Shown here: one piece after another, positions 54,163 through 63,989 of the stretch
Position numbering within the stretch: the first letter of the stretch is position 1
Layout: each line of letters begins with the position of its first letter
DNA from: Shimazuella alba
GTDB lineage: Bacteria; Bacillota; Bacilli; Thermoactinomycetales; Thermoactinomycetaceae
Length of the DNA: 64,000 nt
Assembly: GCF_009831235.1 (NCBI RefSeq)
Contig: NZ_WUUL01000003.1
Span: 1 to 64,000 of the forward strand
Reading direction: 5' to 3'
Program-made: the position numbers and the translations under genes
The notes under the pieces: model-generated
Seen by the model: the letters and a program-made list of their open reading frames with translations, nothing else
Database searches by the model: none
Told to the model about the DNA's origin: nothing

Positions 54163-54513
54163 TCAGGGCTTATCGACGAGATTTCCATCCACGATTTCGT
54201 AATCGTTAGGATCAAGTGTCTCCAATGGATTACTACCCCAAGAAGCAGGATTTGTGCTGATCGGACCGAGTGAGGTGTTGAAAGTCAAATTGCGCATTTC
54301 ACCACAATAGCTGACTTTCGGGAACACGTTTGGGAACTCCTCCCTCACGATTCTGCCATCACACTCCTCGAAGAGAATCAGCTTGAAACACTCAAAATGG
54401 TCCTGTCCAATGGGATCGACAACACAAAACGTCATGTACTTCTTGAGCTCTGGGGTTTCCTTATCACCCGGAAAAATCACCACAGTAGTCCGGATTACAT
54501 ACTTCAGCTCCAT
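54163..54513 (-). CDS. GC-rich orphan gene, unknown function
   Basis: 116 aa from the ATG at 54513, six bases after AGGAG; an ATG at 54546 is possible. Beta-rich start MELKYVIRTTVVIFPGDKET, two Cys-containing strands (MTFCVVDPIGQDHFECFKLI), Pro/Asn-rich end. Promoter boxes TTGACT and TAAGCT with 17-base spacing lie upstream, and a perfect hairpin lies downstream. GC-rich codons. Confidence 0.65.
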   Translation of the reverse strand: MELKYVIRTTVVIFPGDKETPELKKYMTFCVVDPIGQDHFECFKLILFEECDGRIVREEFPNVFPKVSYCGEMRNLTFNTSLGPISTNPASWGSNPLETLDPNDYEIVDGNLVDKP

Positions 54514-54769
54514 TGCCAACTCCTGTTCGAAGCGGGAAGATAACATTTACAAGAAAAGCTTATTCTCTTTTTTTGTAGTAGTCAATCCAATCTCCTAGAT
54601 ACGTTTCGAGAAATGAAATTTATAAAATAAAAAAACAAGTTCCCCCCTCTCCCCCACTCTCGTTGGTATCGATCTAACGAAACGTTTCGGCTTTCGGTAT
54701 CGGAAAGGATAGCCTCATTTCTATCCATCCCAAAAGAAATCACTATTCATTTTTTCATGGAATCCAAAT

Positions 54770-55245
54770 CTTTGGTTTACTGTAAGCATTGGATGATTCT
54801 CCTCATGAACACCAGTAACCATTTTTTTATACCTTGTTCTTTCGCATAATCTATTGTCTTTTCTTTTAACGTAGAGGCTATCCCATTTCCTCTAAACTCT
54901 TCTTTCACTACTGTAAGCTCACAGTCCGCAAGTTTTTTATCTCTATCCAAAGTAATACTACTAAGACCAATCCAGTTATTATCTACCGCAGCAATAAATT
55001 GACTATCCCTGTGGTCCCTGTAGCAACGGTAATATATTTTGTCTATTAATTTATCAAAGAATTCGAATTCACCATCTTGTCCTGGGTCTCCCAGAACGCC
55101 TTCCTTTTTACTAATTCATAGGGTTTAAATTGGTTTTCTTGATTATGAGGTACATCCGATAACTGAAAAAAGAAACATCTTTATAATTTGATTTGTAACT
55201 GATTGAATTATCCATTTTATCTAATTCTAAGATTAGTTTTTTCAT
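54770..55245 (-). pseudogene. GNAT acetyltransferase pseudogene
   Basis: ATG at 55245 after CGGAG; MKKLILELDKMDNSISYKSN, then frameshifts, then QFIAAVDNNWIGLSSITLDR, DCELTVVKEEFRGNGIASTL and KEKTIDYAKEQGIKKWLLV. The acetyl-CoA core is recognisable, but early stops and a shifted end disable it. Confidence 0.65.
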
Positions 55246-55384
55246 TGTAGTCTCCGATCATTTTGGTTACAAAAAAGTTTAATTACTCCTATTTATATAA
55301 GAAAGAAATACATTTCTTGTCGAAGGAAACGCAAGTGTATCCCAAGGAGTATGAGCAAAATCAAAAAAGTTCCCTCTTTGTTTT

Positions 55385-55816
55385 CCATGTTAACCATCAC
55401 ATCTTCTCTATCTGCAATTGCTTCGTATGTCAATTGTATCAGTCCATCTTTTGCAGAAGAGAAATAATTTCCTTTACCTCTATCAAAAGTCCCGTTTCTT
55501 CTTTTACTTCATTTTTTATGGTTTCACATGCCCGGGCTCTACGTGACCTCCTTGAAATGCCCACAGTCCTTTTCCTGAATCTTCGTTTTGTTGAAGCAGC
55601 AATACTTTTACTTTATTCTTTTCTTTATTTAATAAAAACGCTACTACTGCAAGCTTTGGATCTAAGTAAAAAATGAATTGACAATGATGGCAAATCAATT
55701 GCGGTTGATCGGGTATATGGACATCTTCTAAAGAGATCGGCTGCCCAACGAGGATAATATTTAAAATCTTCTTTTTTATACTTCCATTGATAGGTGAAAT
55801 AAACATCATTGCTCAT
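55385..55816 (-). pseudogene. NUDIX hydrolase pseudogene with damaged zinc ribbon
   Basis: Frame 1: MSNDVYFTYQWKYKKEDFKY then YPRWAADLF, where relatives have CPRCAADL. Frame 2: EDVHIPDQPQLICHHCQFIF and LWAFQGGHVEPG. Frame 3: NEVKEETGLLIEV, the rest of the NUDIX box. Two frameshifts and loss of two zinc Cys. Confidence 0.65.
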
Positions 55817-55827
55817 GGTTATATATC

Positions 55828-55990
55828 CTTGCTGATAGATTCATTATCCCAAAGGGAATAGAACTTCATTTTTACTTGTTCAAACAATGTATGTTCGCCT
55901 TTAATTTTGTATAGGGTAAATCGTGGTCTATTTTTTTCGGAATATAATCTGTAATTTCCACCACTAGCTTGCTTGTTTCTCCCTTATCAA
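55828..55990 (-). pseudogene. Unknown gene remnant
   Basis: Reads GFDKGETSKLVVEITDYIPK and, in another frame, KGEHTLFEQVKMKFYSLWDN. One frameshift; start missing. Family not recognised. Confidence 0.35.
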
Positions 55991-56032
55991 ATCCAGTAAT
56001 GATATAAGGGAATATAGTATAGTACTATATGT

Positions 56033-56281
56033 CTATATCTTCAAACGTGGCATGAGTTCAGAGGGTAAAGATTTTCTAATTTGATTTTGTTTTCTTATGG
56101 AGTTACGAATTTCATAATGAAAATCTTTTCTGTCTTCTTCATCTTCTAAAAAAGTAACAATAGAAAAGTTTGATGTGATCCAATCCGGATCTAAGATAAG
56201 TAAAAACACTTCTCCATAACTTCTCTTTAAGAAATCACTGGAATCTTCCAAGAAGTTGCTCCACGTTCGCCCGAATTCCAT
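56033..56281 (-). CDS. Hypothetical protein, possibly partial
   Basis: 82 aa. MEFGRTWSNFLEDSSDFLKR and VFLLILDPDWITSNFSIVTF. No good ribosome binding site, so it may be the end of a longer gene. Not recognised. Confidence 0.4.
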   Translation of the reverse strand: MEFGRTWSNFLEDSSDFLKRSYGEVFLLILDPDWITSNFSIVTFLEDEEDRKDFHYEIRNSIRKQNQIRKSLPSELMPRLKI

Positions 56282-56500
56282 GAGCTTTTAGGAGTAACTA
56301 TTAGGTATCCTCCTTTTGTTGCTCGTTTCTTTACTACTTGTATGAGTCATCCAAAACTAGAGGAATACAAAGTTTCTCATCCAACGTCTCCTATAACACT
56401 TCCATGTCAGCCCCACGGTTTACCACAAGTGAAATTTTCAACTCATTTATATTAGTGAAGTTATATGTATAAGTGAGCGACCAGCCGACATCCTTTTATT

Positions 56501-58027
56501 TCACTCCCAAAACTTTCGATCTAGAGTCCGGTATTGGATCGCTTCGGCAATGTGAGCAACCTCGATATTCACCTTTCCTGCTAAATCTGCTATTGTTCGA
56601 GCCACTTTTAAAATTCGATCATGGGCTCTTGCGCTTAATCCTAATGCATCAAAAGATTGGCGCAATAGCTCTAAAGATGAGGGATCCAGTTCGCAATATT
56701 TCCTTATCTCAGATGGAGTCATCGTACTGTTGCATAGTGTAACAGATTTGGAAAAGCGTTCATTTTGAATCTTTCTAGCTTGGTTTACTCGTTGACGAAC
56801 GATCTCAGAAGATTCATTGGTTGTTTTGTTTGATAACGTGCCGAAGTCTACTCTTGGAACTTCTACATGCAGGTCGATTCGGTCGAGGAGTGGACCAGAT
56901 ATTTTCGCTCGATAGCGTTGTACTTGTTGGGCATTGCATGTACAAGGGCGATCTTGATCGTATCCGAAATATCCACATGGACATGGATTCATCGAACCTA
57001 CTAGAACAAACTCTGCCGGAAATGTAAGAACGGCACGAGCTCTTCCCAAAGTGACTTCCCGATCTTCCAATGGTTGGCGCAGTACTTCTAAGGAGGACTT
57101 CGAAAATTCGGGTAATTCATCTAAAAACAAGACCCCTCGATGTGCTAGACTCACTTCCCCAGGTTTGGGAATAGCTCCTCCACCTACTAATCCTGCTTGA
57201 GAAATCGTATGATGCGGAGAACGAAATGGACGTTCTGCTATCAATTTTCCTCTATCTTGAATAAGTCCTGCAATACTACAGATCTTTGTTACTTCTAATG
57301 ATTCTTGTGTATCCATATTTGGTAATATGGTTGAGATTCTCCTTGCTAGCATCGTTTTCCCTGAACCAGGAGGACCGATCAGCAGCAAATTGTGAGATCC
57401 AGCGGCTGCTACTTCCATTGCTCTTTTGACATGAGTTTGTCCTTGGACATCTGCTAAATCTAGCAAAGGAACTAGCGAATCTAGTGTGTCCTCCGTATGT
57501 ATAGGCATTGGCTCCCATTCTCCTTTAAAATAGAGCATTGCCTGCTGCAAAGTTTCTACGGGGATAACTTCCATTCCACTTACCAATTCTGCTTCTGTTG
57601 CATTCTTCAATGGGAGTAACACTTTTTTTAGACCTCTCTCCTTTGCTGCCATTACCATTGGTAACACTCCAGACAAAGGACGGAGTGACCCATCTAATGC
57701 CAACTCTCCCACGATTAAATATTGACTAAACTCTTTTATCTCAGCTTGCCCACTAGCCATCATCACACCTAGGGCTATTGCTAGATCAAAAATTGATCCC
57801 TCTTTTTTTATGTCTGCTGGTGCTAGATTCGTTGTGATTCGTTGGAGTGGAAAGTTTGCCCCGCTATTGCGAATAGCCACTCTCACTCGCTCTTTTGCTT
57901 CCCTCACTGCTGAATCTGGCAATCCAACGATATCGAACATCGGCAGACCATTGCTAATATCTACTTCTACTTCTACCAAAAAGCCATCTACGCCCAGCAC
58001 ACTTGCACTCATTAATTTGGCATACAC
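56501..58027 (-). CDS. YifB/ComM-family Mg-chelatase-like AAA+ ATPase
   Basis: 508 aa from the GTG at 58027, eight bases after GGGTGG; the open frame continues upstream to 58171 without coding character. N-terminal ChlI domain (about 20-140) with GLPMFDIVGLPDSAVREAKE. AAA+ core with Walker A GPPGSGKT (about 220), Walker B VLFLDELPEF, and the arginine finger in LLDRIDLHVE. Cys-rich MNPCPCGYFGYD and CTCNAQQ are typical. In Gram-negatives ComM drives branch migration during transformation; the Bacillota role is less known. It marks the return to chromosomal sequence. Confidence 0.92.
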   Translation of the reverse strand: MYAKLMSASVLGVDGFLVEVEVDISNGLPMFDIVGLPDSAVREAKERVRVAIRNSGANFPLQRITTNLAPADIKKEGSIFDLAIALGVMMASGQAEIKEFSQYLIVGELALDGSLRPLSGVLPMVMAAKERGLKKVLLPLKNATEAELVSGMEVIPVETLQQAMLYFKGEWEPMPIHTEDTLDSLVPLLDLADVQGQTHVKRAMEVAAAGSHNLLLIGPPGSGKTMLARRISTILPNMDTQESLEVTKICSIAGLIQDRGKLIAERPFRSPHHTISQAGLVGGGAIPKPGEVSLAHRGVLFLDELPEFSKSSLEVLRQPLEDREVTLGRARAVLTFPAEFVLVGSMNPCPCGYFGYDQDRPCTCNAQQVQRYRAKISGPLLDRIDLHVEVPRVDFGTLSNKTTNESSEIVRQRVNQARKIQNERFSKSVTLCNSTMTPSEIRKYCELDPSSLELLRQSFDALGLSARAHDRILKVARTIADLAGKVNIEVAHIAEAIQYRTLDRKFWE

Positions 58028-58355
58028 CTGCAGCACCACCCGAACACATTTTCTGTATACTTTGTTCCACACACATGATCGTATTTCCTTTTTGGTTTTT
58101 GAACTTGAGAGATAAAATAAACAAGGGATAACAAAAAAATAGTTATCCCAGACACGTTCTGTTATCTCCAATCATTTAAATTATATTTTATGTACTTTTA
58201 ATTGTTCTAAGGCTATAAGAGGCTTAGGGGGTAAACAATAAGATCCCCCACTAATCATGCTATTTACTAGTAAAGCGGTTTTTAGTTTCATTACTTTTTT
58301 TATATGATTCAATAAGTCCTTTTTGTTTGTTGCATGATACCTATAAGGATGTACC

Positions 58356-58865
58356 TTAAAAGAAATAAGATATAAAAGACATGCCATTTTCCTTCGCGAA
58401 ATCTAAGGTGGTATTGACAAAGGCTAAATTTCTCATAGAGACTCTTTTTCCTAACTGAATAATGGGTTCTGAATGTTTATCCAGTAACCTCTCACTAAAT
58501 AATTGTCCAATTGCTTCCAATTTTTCTTCTTCAGAGTTATAATTAGATGAATTGGTATGATTTGTGTATTCCTTAGCTACTAGAATGCTTCTGTTTTTAC
58601 TGTCTATGTCCCATCTCCACACATTTTTAAACGTTTGAGTATGTACCTCCTGAAAAATAAGTTCCGCAATGGACTGATCTTCAATCCTTTTGAACAGAAT
58701 ATAGTGAAGTGCAAACTGCCTAAGATGTAACAATTCCGTTCTAATTTTGGTTTGGTCAACTTCAGAGTAGAGTAATTCAATCGCTGAAACCGCTTTTTCG
58801 TCTTCGTTGTTGGCATCCATCAAAAAGTCATGATAAACATTTGCTATTTCTGCAATTTGTTCCAT
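58356..58865 (-). CDS. Hypothetical protein
   Basis: 169 aa. AAGGGG precedes the ATG. Helical with LLHLRQFALHYILFKRIEDQ and LGKRVSMRNLAFVNTTLDFA. No motif, signal peptide or membrane segment recognised. Confidence 0.6.
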   Translation of the reverse strand: MEQIAEIANVYHDFLMDANNEDEKAVSAIELLYSEVDQTKIRTELLHLRQFALHYILFKRIEDQSIAELIFQEVHTQTFKNVWRWDIDSKNRSILVAKEYTNHTNSSNYNSEEEKLEAIGQLFSERLLDKHSEPIIQLGKRVSMRNLAFVNTTLDFAKENGMSFISYFF

Positions 58866-59290
58866 CGCACTACCCCTTCTTCTTTATCAGCTATGTATCC
58901 CCAAATAAAATCGTACTTCACATGATTACCATCCTATTACCATTTATTATTTGATTAATTCTTGCTTTTGTAAATAGTTTCTATAAATTTTTATTTGTGC
59001 TGAGAAAGTTTATTTTTGTTATCTTTTTTCTCTATACAAAGATAAGCACATAATTACTAGTTTCAATATCTTATCGATATAATAAATAAGTGCTGTGGAC
59101 TTCATCCAACACTTTTGTAAAAAACGAAGATATTTTTCAACAATCCAATTTATCAATCCACTCCATAGATTGATAGACAAGATGTAAAAAAAGAAAATAA
59201 ACATCAATGTAAGAATAAAAAGATAATACATTTTTGTTATATTTATGTTATTATTTTGTATATTGCTTAAATTAGAGGAGGATTATACAC
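58866..59290. other. Intergenic, no gene seen
   Basis: Very AT-rich, about 425 bp. A 70-codon hydrophobic frame on the minus strand lacks a ribosome binding site. Confidence 0.4.
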
Positions 59291-59560
59291 GTGATAGAAA
59301 ATGGCAATAAAGTGGTAATTACCATTGCAGCTAAAAATAGAGGAATTTCCCTCATACTTACCCTTTTATTTGGCTCTTTTGGATTATTGTACACAACTAT
59401 TTCTGGTTTTTTCATTATGCTGGCAATTGAAGTTTTTGTAGCGATTTTCACTTTAGGGTTTGGGTTAATTATCACTCATATTATTTGTGCAGTCTGGGGA
59501 GTCATGGCGGTTGACAAATATAATAAGGAACTTTTAAGCAAAGCAAATACTAGTTTGTAG
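59291..59560 (+). CDS. Small two-helix membrane protein
   Basis: 89 aa, GTG start after GAGGAGG. Basic N-terminus, then GISLILTLLFGSFGLLYTTI and a second long hydrophobic stretch FVAIFTLGFGLIITHIICAV. Resembles TM2- or holin-like small membrane proteins. Monocistronic; function unknown. Confidence 0.65.
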   Translation: MIENGNKVVITIAAKNRGISLILTLLFGSFGLLYTTISGFFIMLAIEVFVAIFTLGFGLIITHIICAVWGVMAVDKYNKELLSKANTSL

Positions 59561-59834
59561 CTTTTTGTACAATCAACCACTTTATTATGTCAAATGACCC
59601 TTTCTAAATAATCAGATATAAATCAATAGATTTATTTTACATATTTGAAATTTCGATCAAAAAAACTACAAGACCTCGTTATTGTCTCTCTATTTCAAAT
59701 GGAATTTCCAAAATATCAACATACATAGTATCTACACCATGTTTCATGTTAAAATCGCACTCCTCTTGTGAAGTTATTCACATATCGATGTCAAAACAAC
59801 TCCTATCCTCTTTGTGCCATTTGGTCTTTCCAAG

Positions 59835-59871
59835 AAAAACCACTTCTGATTAAATTTCAGAAGTGGTTTTT
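59835..59871. terminator. Perfect hairpin terminator
   Basis: AAAAACCACTTCTGA pairs with TCAGAAGTGGTTTTT. It lies just behind the TIM-barrel gene stop and resembles the terminator at 22-52. Confidence 0.8.
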
Positions 59872-59878
59872 CTTCACT

Positions 59879-60715
59879 CTACATCCCTCTCGGTAGTTCT
59901 TTAAATTTCTCTACTTGAGATTGGATAGCTACTTCAGTTGCTAATCGTTCAATACTAGAAGCACCAAAGAAGCCCGCGATTCCATTTGTTAAATGTAAGA
60001 TTTCCGCAACATCAGATGGTTCTGCTATTGGCCCTCCATGACACAAAATCAAGATAGACGGGTTTATCTCCGTTGCTGCGTCGTGAATCGCTTGAATTCG
60101 TTCTGCTGATTTTTCTAGTGTTAATGCAGTTTCCGCTCCTATTGATCCTTTGGTAGTCAATCCCATATGAGCTACCAAAACATCTGCTCCCGCTTCCGTC
60201 ATCTTTACCGCTTGTTCCTCATCAAAAACATATGGACATGTAAGCATGTCTAATTCATGAGCCTGACGGATCATCTCTACTTCTAAGTCAAATCCCATCC
60301 CAGTTTCCTCTAAATTTTGTCGAAAGACACCATCGATCAAACCAACAGTTGGAAAATTTTGCACTCCATCAAACCCCATTTCTTTTAATTGCCGTAAAAA
60401 AACGGGCATTTGTCGAAAAGGGTCAGTTCCACAAACACCGGCTAAAACGGGAGTAGATTGTACAATCGGTAAAACTTCACTTGCCATTTCTGTCACAATT
60501 TTATTCGCATCTCCATATGGAAGTAGTCCTGCAAGTGATCCACGTCCTGCCATCCGATAGCGTCCAGAGTTATATATGATAATTAGATCAGCACCTCCAC
60601 GCTCAGCAAACTTTGCAGAGATACCCGCTCCAGCTCCACACCCAATAATCGCTTTTTCCTGTTGCACCGTGGCATGAAGTTTGTTTAAAGATTCTTTTCG
60701 TGAAATAAATGGCAT
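59879..60715 (-). CDS. TIM-barrel protein, C-terminal half of Tm-1-like (phosphoenolpyruvate hydrolase-like)
   Basis: 278 aa. TIM barrel with [20 protein letters not shown] and the strand [20 protein letters not shown], then [12 protein letters not shown] and [30 protein letters not shown] is near the end. It corresponds to the C-terminal domain of plant/fungal Tm-1-like proteins. The start lies three bases after the stop of the UPF0261 gene, so they are one operon and presumably one complex. Confidence 0.88.
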   Translation of the reverse strand: MPFISRKESLNKLHATVQQEKAIIGCGAGAGISAKFAERGGADLIIIYNSGRYRMAGRGSLAGLLPYGDANKIVTEMASEVLPIVQSTPVLAGVCGTDPFRQMPVFLRQLKEMGFDGVQNFPTVGLIDGVFRQNLEETGMGFDLEVEMIRQAHELDMLTCPYVFDEEQAVKMTEAGADVLVAHMGLTTKGSIGAETALTLEKSAERIQAIHDAATEINPSILILCHGGPIAEPSDVAEILHLTNGIAGFFGASSIERLATEVAIQSQVEKFKELPRGM

Positions 60716-60718
60716 TTT

Positions 60719-61939
60719 TTAGTCCCTCATTTCATCTTCTAAGAGTTCAAGTAATTTCTCACTTACTTGATCAGAAAACTCTTGGTCATTGATATTACAA
60801 TCTATCTCGTAAACTGGTATATTATTGCGAACTTTATCTTTTATCGTTTGAAAAAGAGCATCATTTGCTGCTGGATCCCAAAACATACCTCCGGGAGAAT
60901 CTAATTCAGAAATACCTTGCAGTGGCAGGAAAATTGCAACGGGACCTGTCGCTTGATTTAATTTCCTTGCTAATAGAGAACCTAATCTCTGATTCTCATC
61001 TGGCGTAGTACGCATCAATGTCACATTGGAATTCCATTCATAAAGTTGGCGATTTTTAAAACGATCTGGAACCGTATTTATTCCCCAAAAATTAACCATA
61101 TCTAAACATCCAGGAGCTACAACTTGTGGAATGCCTTTTTTTGCAGCAGCATCTAAACGGGTTGGACCTGCATTTAAAACTCCTCCAACTAAATAATCTG
61201 CCAACTCTGTGGGAGTTACTTCCAACACACCTCTTATGAATCCCTTTTCAATAAGAGACTCCATCGTTTTTCCACCAGTACCGGTAGCATGAAAAACCAT
61301 AACTTCATAACCTTTATTCTCTAACTTGTTTTTACAATAGTTAACAAGTGTTGTTGTATTGCCAAACATTGAAGCCGTAATTATCGGTTTGCTCTCAATT
61401 CTCGGAACACCCGTTTGCACCATACCAATAATTGCGCCAACTGCATTTGCATAGATCTGTGCGCTGACCCGATTTAATCCAGATACATCTAAAATCGAAG
61501 GAAACATTACCACATCACTAAATCCAACATACGGCTGTGTATCTCCAGCAGCTACAGTGCTAACCATAACTTTTGGTACTCCAATTGGAAGCGCTCTTAA
61601 TCCAGCTGAACCAATAATAGTTCCGTTTGTACCTCCCATCGAAAAACCAGCATCAATTTGGCCTTTTTCAAATAACCTCTTCATTGTGACAGCAATTCCC
61701 TTGGTCATCACATGCATGGCAAACGATTTGTCTTTTTTACGCCGAAGTTCCTTTATGGTAGTTCCACCGTCATTGGCTACTTGATTAGCTGTAACATCAA
61801 CTTCCAATGTTGGTTCTCCAAGTATTCCTGTATTAATGATGAGTGTCCGATAGCCTCGATGTTCAATCTCTCTCTTGATAAAGGCATAATCACTGCCTTT
61901 CGTATCCATTGCTCCAATAATAGCTATTGTTTTAGTCAT
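60719..61939 (-). CDS. UPF0261 (Tm-1-like ATP-binding) protein
   Basis: 406 aa. Starts KTIAIIGAMDTKGSDYAFIK; GFSMGGTNGTIIGSAGLRAL and IGVPKVMVSTVAAGDTQPYV are family hallmarks, as are MVFHATGTGGKTMESLIEKG and VAPGCLDMVNFWG. In tomato, the fused version (Tm-1) blocks tobamovirus replication and binds ATP; the bacterial role is unknown. First gene of a two-gene operon with the TIM-barrel partner. GAGGAG precedes the ATG. Confidence 0.9.
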   Translation of the reverse strand: MTKTIAIIGAMDTKGSDYAFIKREIEHRGYRTLIINTGILGEPTLEVDVTANQVANDGGTTIKELRRKKDKSFAMHVMTKGIAVTMKRLFEKGQIDAGFSMGGTNGTIIGSAGLRALPIGVPKVMVSTVAAGDTQPYVGFSDVVMFPSILDVSGLNRVSAQIYANAVGAIIGMVQTGVPRIESKPIITASMFGNTTTLVNYCKNKLENKGYEVMVFHATGTGGKTMESLIEKGFIRGVLEVTPTELADYLVGGVLNAGPTRLDAAAKKGIPQVVAPGCLDMVNFWGINTVPDRFKNRQLYEWNSNVTLMRTTPDENQRLGSLLARKLNQATGPVAIFLPLQGISELDSPGGMFWDPAANDALFQTIKDKVRNNIPVYEIDCNINDQEFSDQVSEKLLELLEDEMRD

Positions 61940-62262
61940 GTGTTCTCTCCTCTTCTAAATTAAATGAAATGAAAAAAATACGAAAGATAGTATGATGGAG
62001 TATTCTAAAATAATACTCATTTATAATTATTATATTATTTTAACCATTTTTTTCATATACAGAGGAGAAAGAAAAATTAATATACTAGAGAAAGCCGCAA
62101 AACAAAGAAAACTTGCCATATTTGGCAAGTCATAAAGGACGACATCTCATATTGGAAAACAATTGTGCTCCATAGGGCTTATAGCTCTATCAACTTTGTT
62201 AGTATGAATACTTGGTTATGAGCCGTTCTATAGAAGGGTGTTTCATTTTTCGTTTCTTACTT
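61940..62262. other. Intergenic spacer
   Basis: About 320 bp. A short hairpin (ACTTGCC / GGCAAGT) lies at 62111-62131. No gene. Confidence 0.4.
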
Positions 62263-62673
62263 TTATTCACGGATAAACGTTTGAACTTTTCCAGCTTCTA
62301 TTTCTTTAAAATCAGGTAATTGAGTCAATGCTTGTTCAGATCCACCAGGATTATAAAATGCCAATAACCGGAGAGGTTCCCAGCTACTATTATAAGTGGA
62401 GTGATAGATAGCTTTTGGAATATAAATGACATCTCCTGCTTTAATGGTGAAAGATTGTTGATCATCAATCATTTGTTTGCCTTCACCAGATAATACATAA
62501 AGAACTTCTTCCGCTTCCGGATGAACATGACGCTCATGGCCTTGACCTGGAAGTAAAATCACTTCACCGAAAGTAAGGTTAGCATCTTTGTTTTGATTCG
62601 GTGTCACAAACCATTTGATTACTCCCCAGTCAAATGAATGTGTTGGAACATCACTGGGTTTAATATTTTTCAT
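62263..62673 (-). CDS. Cupin-domain protein
   Basis: 136 aa. One cupin_2 barrel: motif 1 GHERHVHPEAEEVLYVLSGE with the His, His, Glu metal ligands (about 51-70), and motif 2 AGDVIYIPKAIYHSTYN with the last His. Possible dioxygenase, isomerase or binding protein; substrate unknown. GGGAGA precedes the ATG. It stands alone. Confidence 0.85.
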   Translation of the reverse strand: MKNIKPSDVPTHSFDWGVIKWFVTPNQNKDANLTFGEVILLPGQGHERHVHPEAEEVLYVLSGEGKQMIDDQQSFTIKAGDVIYIPKAIYHSTYNSSWEPLRLLAFYNPGGSEQALTQLPDFKEIEAGKVQTFIRE

Positions 62674-62972
62674 CTGTATCTCCCTTTCATCATAGTAGCA
62701 ATTTTTATAATGATATGATTTTTATTCATTATTAATCATATATTCTCCATTGTTTAGATACGATCCTGCATGATATTCACAGTTGTTCTTCGCTAAAACA
62801 AGAAAAAGGAGTTTCCTTTATTCTTCCCATTATTCTTCCATTAGCTTAATCTATCCATTTGTTGTCAACTACTTCTTCTTCGACTTTCATTCCGATAACT
62901 GCCAATTGCGAAAACATTTGAAAATGGGTAAACTATAAATACAGATTGTCAGGCGAATCAAAGGAGAGCAGC

Positions 62973-63989
62973 ATGCTCGCCACCATCAACTCCTTGCCCA
63001 CGATGCCCCTCCTGCCGGAGGTCGACTCCATCCAGTGGAGGGAGACCCAGAAGCCCTACTCGAACACGTCGAAGAGCGACTTCGCCACGCACAAGTGGCA
63101 GGTGACGCACACCGACGGTGTCTGCCCCAAGACCAGCATCCAGGTGTCGCGGACGACCATGAACAGGTCGATCACCAAGCTCAACAAGACCACGAACCGC
63201 TTCACGATCATCGACGAGTGGCAGGTCGGTCAGCACAAGTGCAAGCTGCGGACCACCGACGAGTTCGACATCCAGCTGGAGTGGACCGAACCCATCATGG
63301 GGGAGGTGATCTTCCACCAGAAGGACGTGTACCCGCCGTACTACGTCAAGAGCAGGTGGGGTTACGGGAAGCGTTCCTACGGGCGACAGATCACCGAAGA
63401 CATCCGCTGCTTCAAGTGGGAGTGGATCGAGGACGGGTTCCAGCACACGATCCAGAAGTTCGAGGGTCCGAAGGTCAAGATCGAGGACACCGACAACGAG
63501 TGGCAGCAGCGTATGTACTGGCGGCACACCCGCTCCGACGGTAACTCCGAGGAGATCATCGACTCGAAGGACGAGGTCATCACGTACAACGGTGAGATCA
63601 TCGTCATGCAGATGATCTCGTCGTCGAGCAAGACGGAGTTCTACCACTACAGCTGCGACACCGGCAAGCTCTACCGCTGGTACATCGAGCAGGGAGAGGT
63701 GGAGGAGCTCTTCGAAGTCGACGAGCAGGACATCCTCTACAACTACCGGATGAAGGTGGACGGGAAGATGTCCTGGAGGATCAGGAAGAACTCCGACACC
63801 TCCAAGTGGGAGGTCTTCCGCTACAAGGAGAACCGGATCTTCTGGAAGTTCCGTCTCCGGCTCGACGAGAACAACCAGCTGCGAGTGAAGAGCAACGGTC
63901 TCGTGAACGTCGAGGACGACACCACGAGCTGGTGGACGAAGCTGGACCTCCCCAAGAAGATGCTGGAGGCGTTCTCCTTGACGACCTGA
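62973..63989 (+). CDS. Extremely GC3-rich, Trp-rich orphan protein
   Basis: 338 aa from the ATG at 62973, six bases after GGAG; the frame is open from 62946. Nearly every codon ends in G or C, yet the protein is rich in Lys, Asn, Ile and Trp (15 Trp) and has only three Ala. A GC-rich host would normally give many Ala, so codon choice and amino-acid choice disagree. Repeating beta-like units such as KWEVFRYKENRIFWKFRLRL, SRWGYGKRSYGRQ and EWTEPIMGEVIFHQKDVYPP suggest a beta-repeat or propeller fold. No signal peptide or catalytic motif. Flanked by AT-rich host sequence on the left. Unknown function. Confidence 0.75.
   Translation: MLATINSLPTMPLLPEVDSIQWRETQKPYSNTSKSDFATHKWQVTHTDGVCPKTSIQVSRTTMNRSITKLNKTTNRFTIIDEWQVGQHKCKLRTTDEFDIQLEWTEPIMGEVIFHQKDVYPPYYVKSRWGYGKRSYGRQITEDIRCFKWEWIEDGFQHTIQKFEGPKVKIEDTDNEWQQRMYWRHTRSDGNSEEIIDSKDEVITYNGEIIVMQMISSSSKTEFYHYSCDTGKLYRWYIEQGEVEELFEVDEQDILYNYRMKVDGKMSWRIRKNSDTSKWEVFRYKENRIFWKFRLRLDENNQLRVKSNGLVNVEDDTTSWWTKLDLPKKMLEAFSLTT

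Noticed and set aside
55263-55676. 137-codon plus-strand frame
   Set aside because: Antisense to a NUDIX pseudogene whose motifs are recognisable on the minus strand.
59019-59231. 70-codon hydrophobic minus-strand frame
   Set aside because: No ribosome binding site, and composition is explained by the AT-rich DNA.
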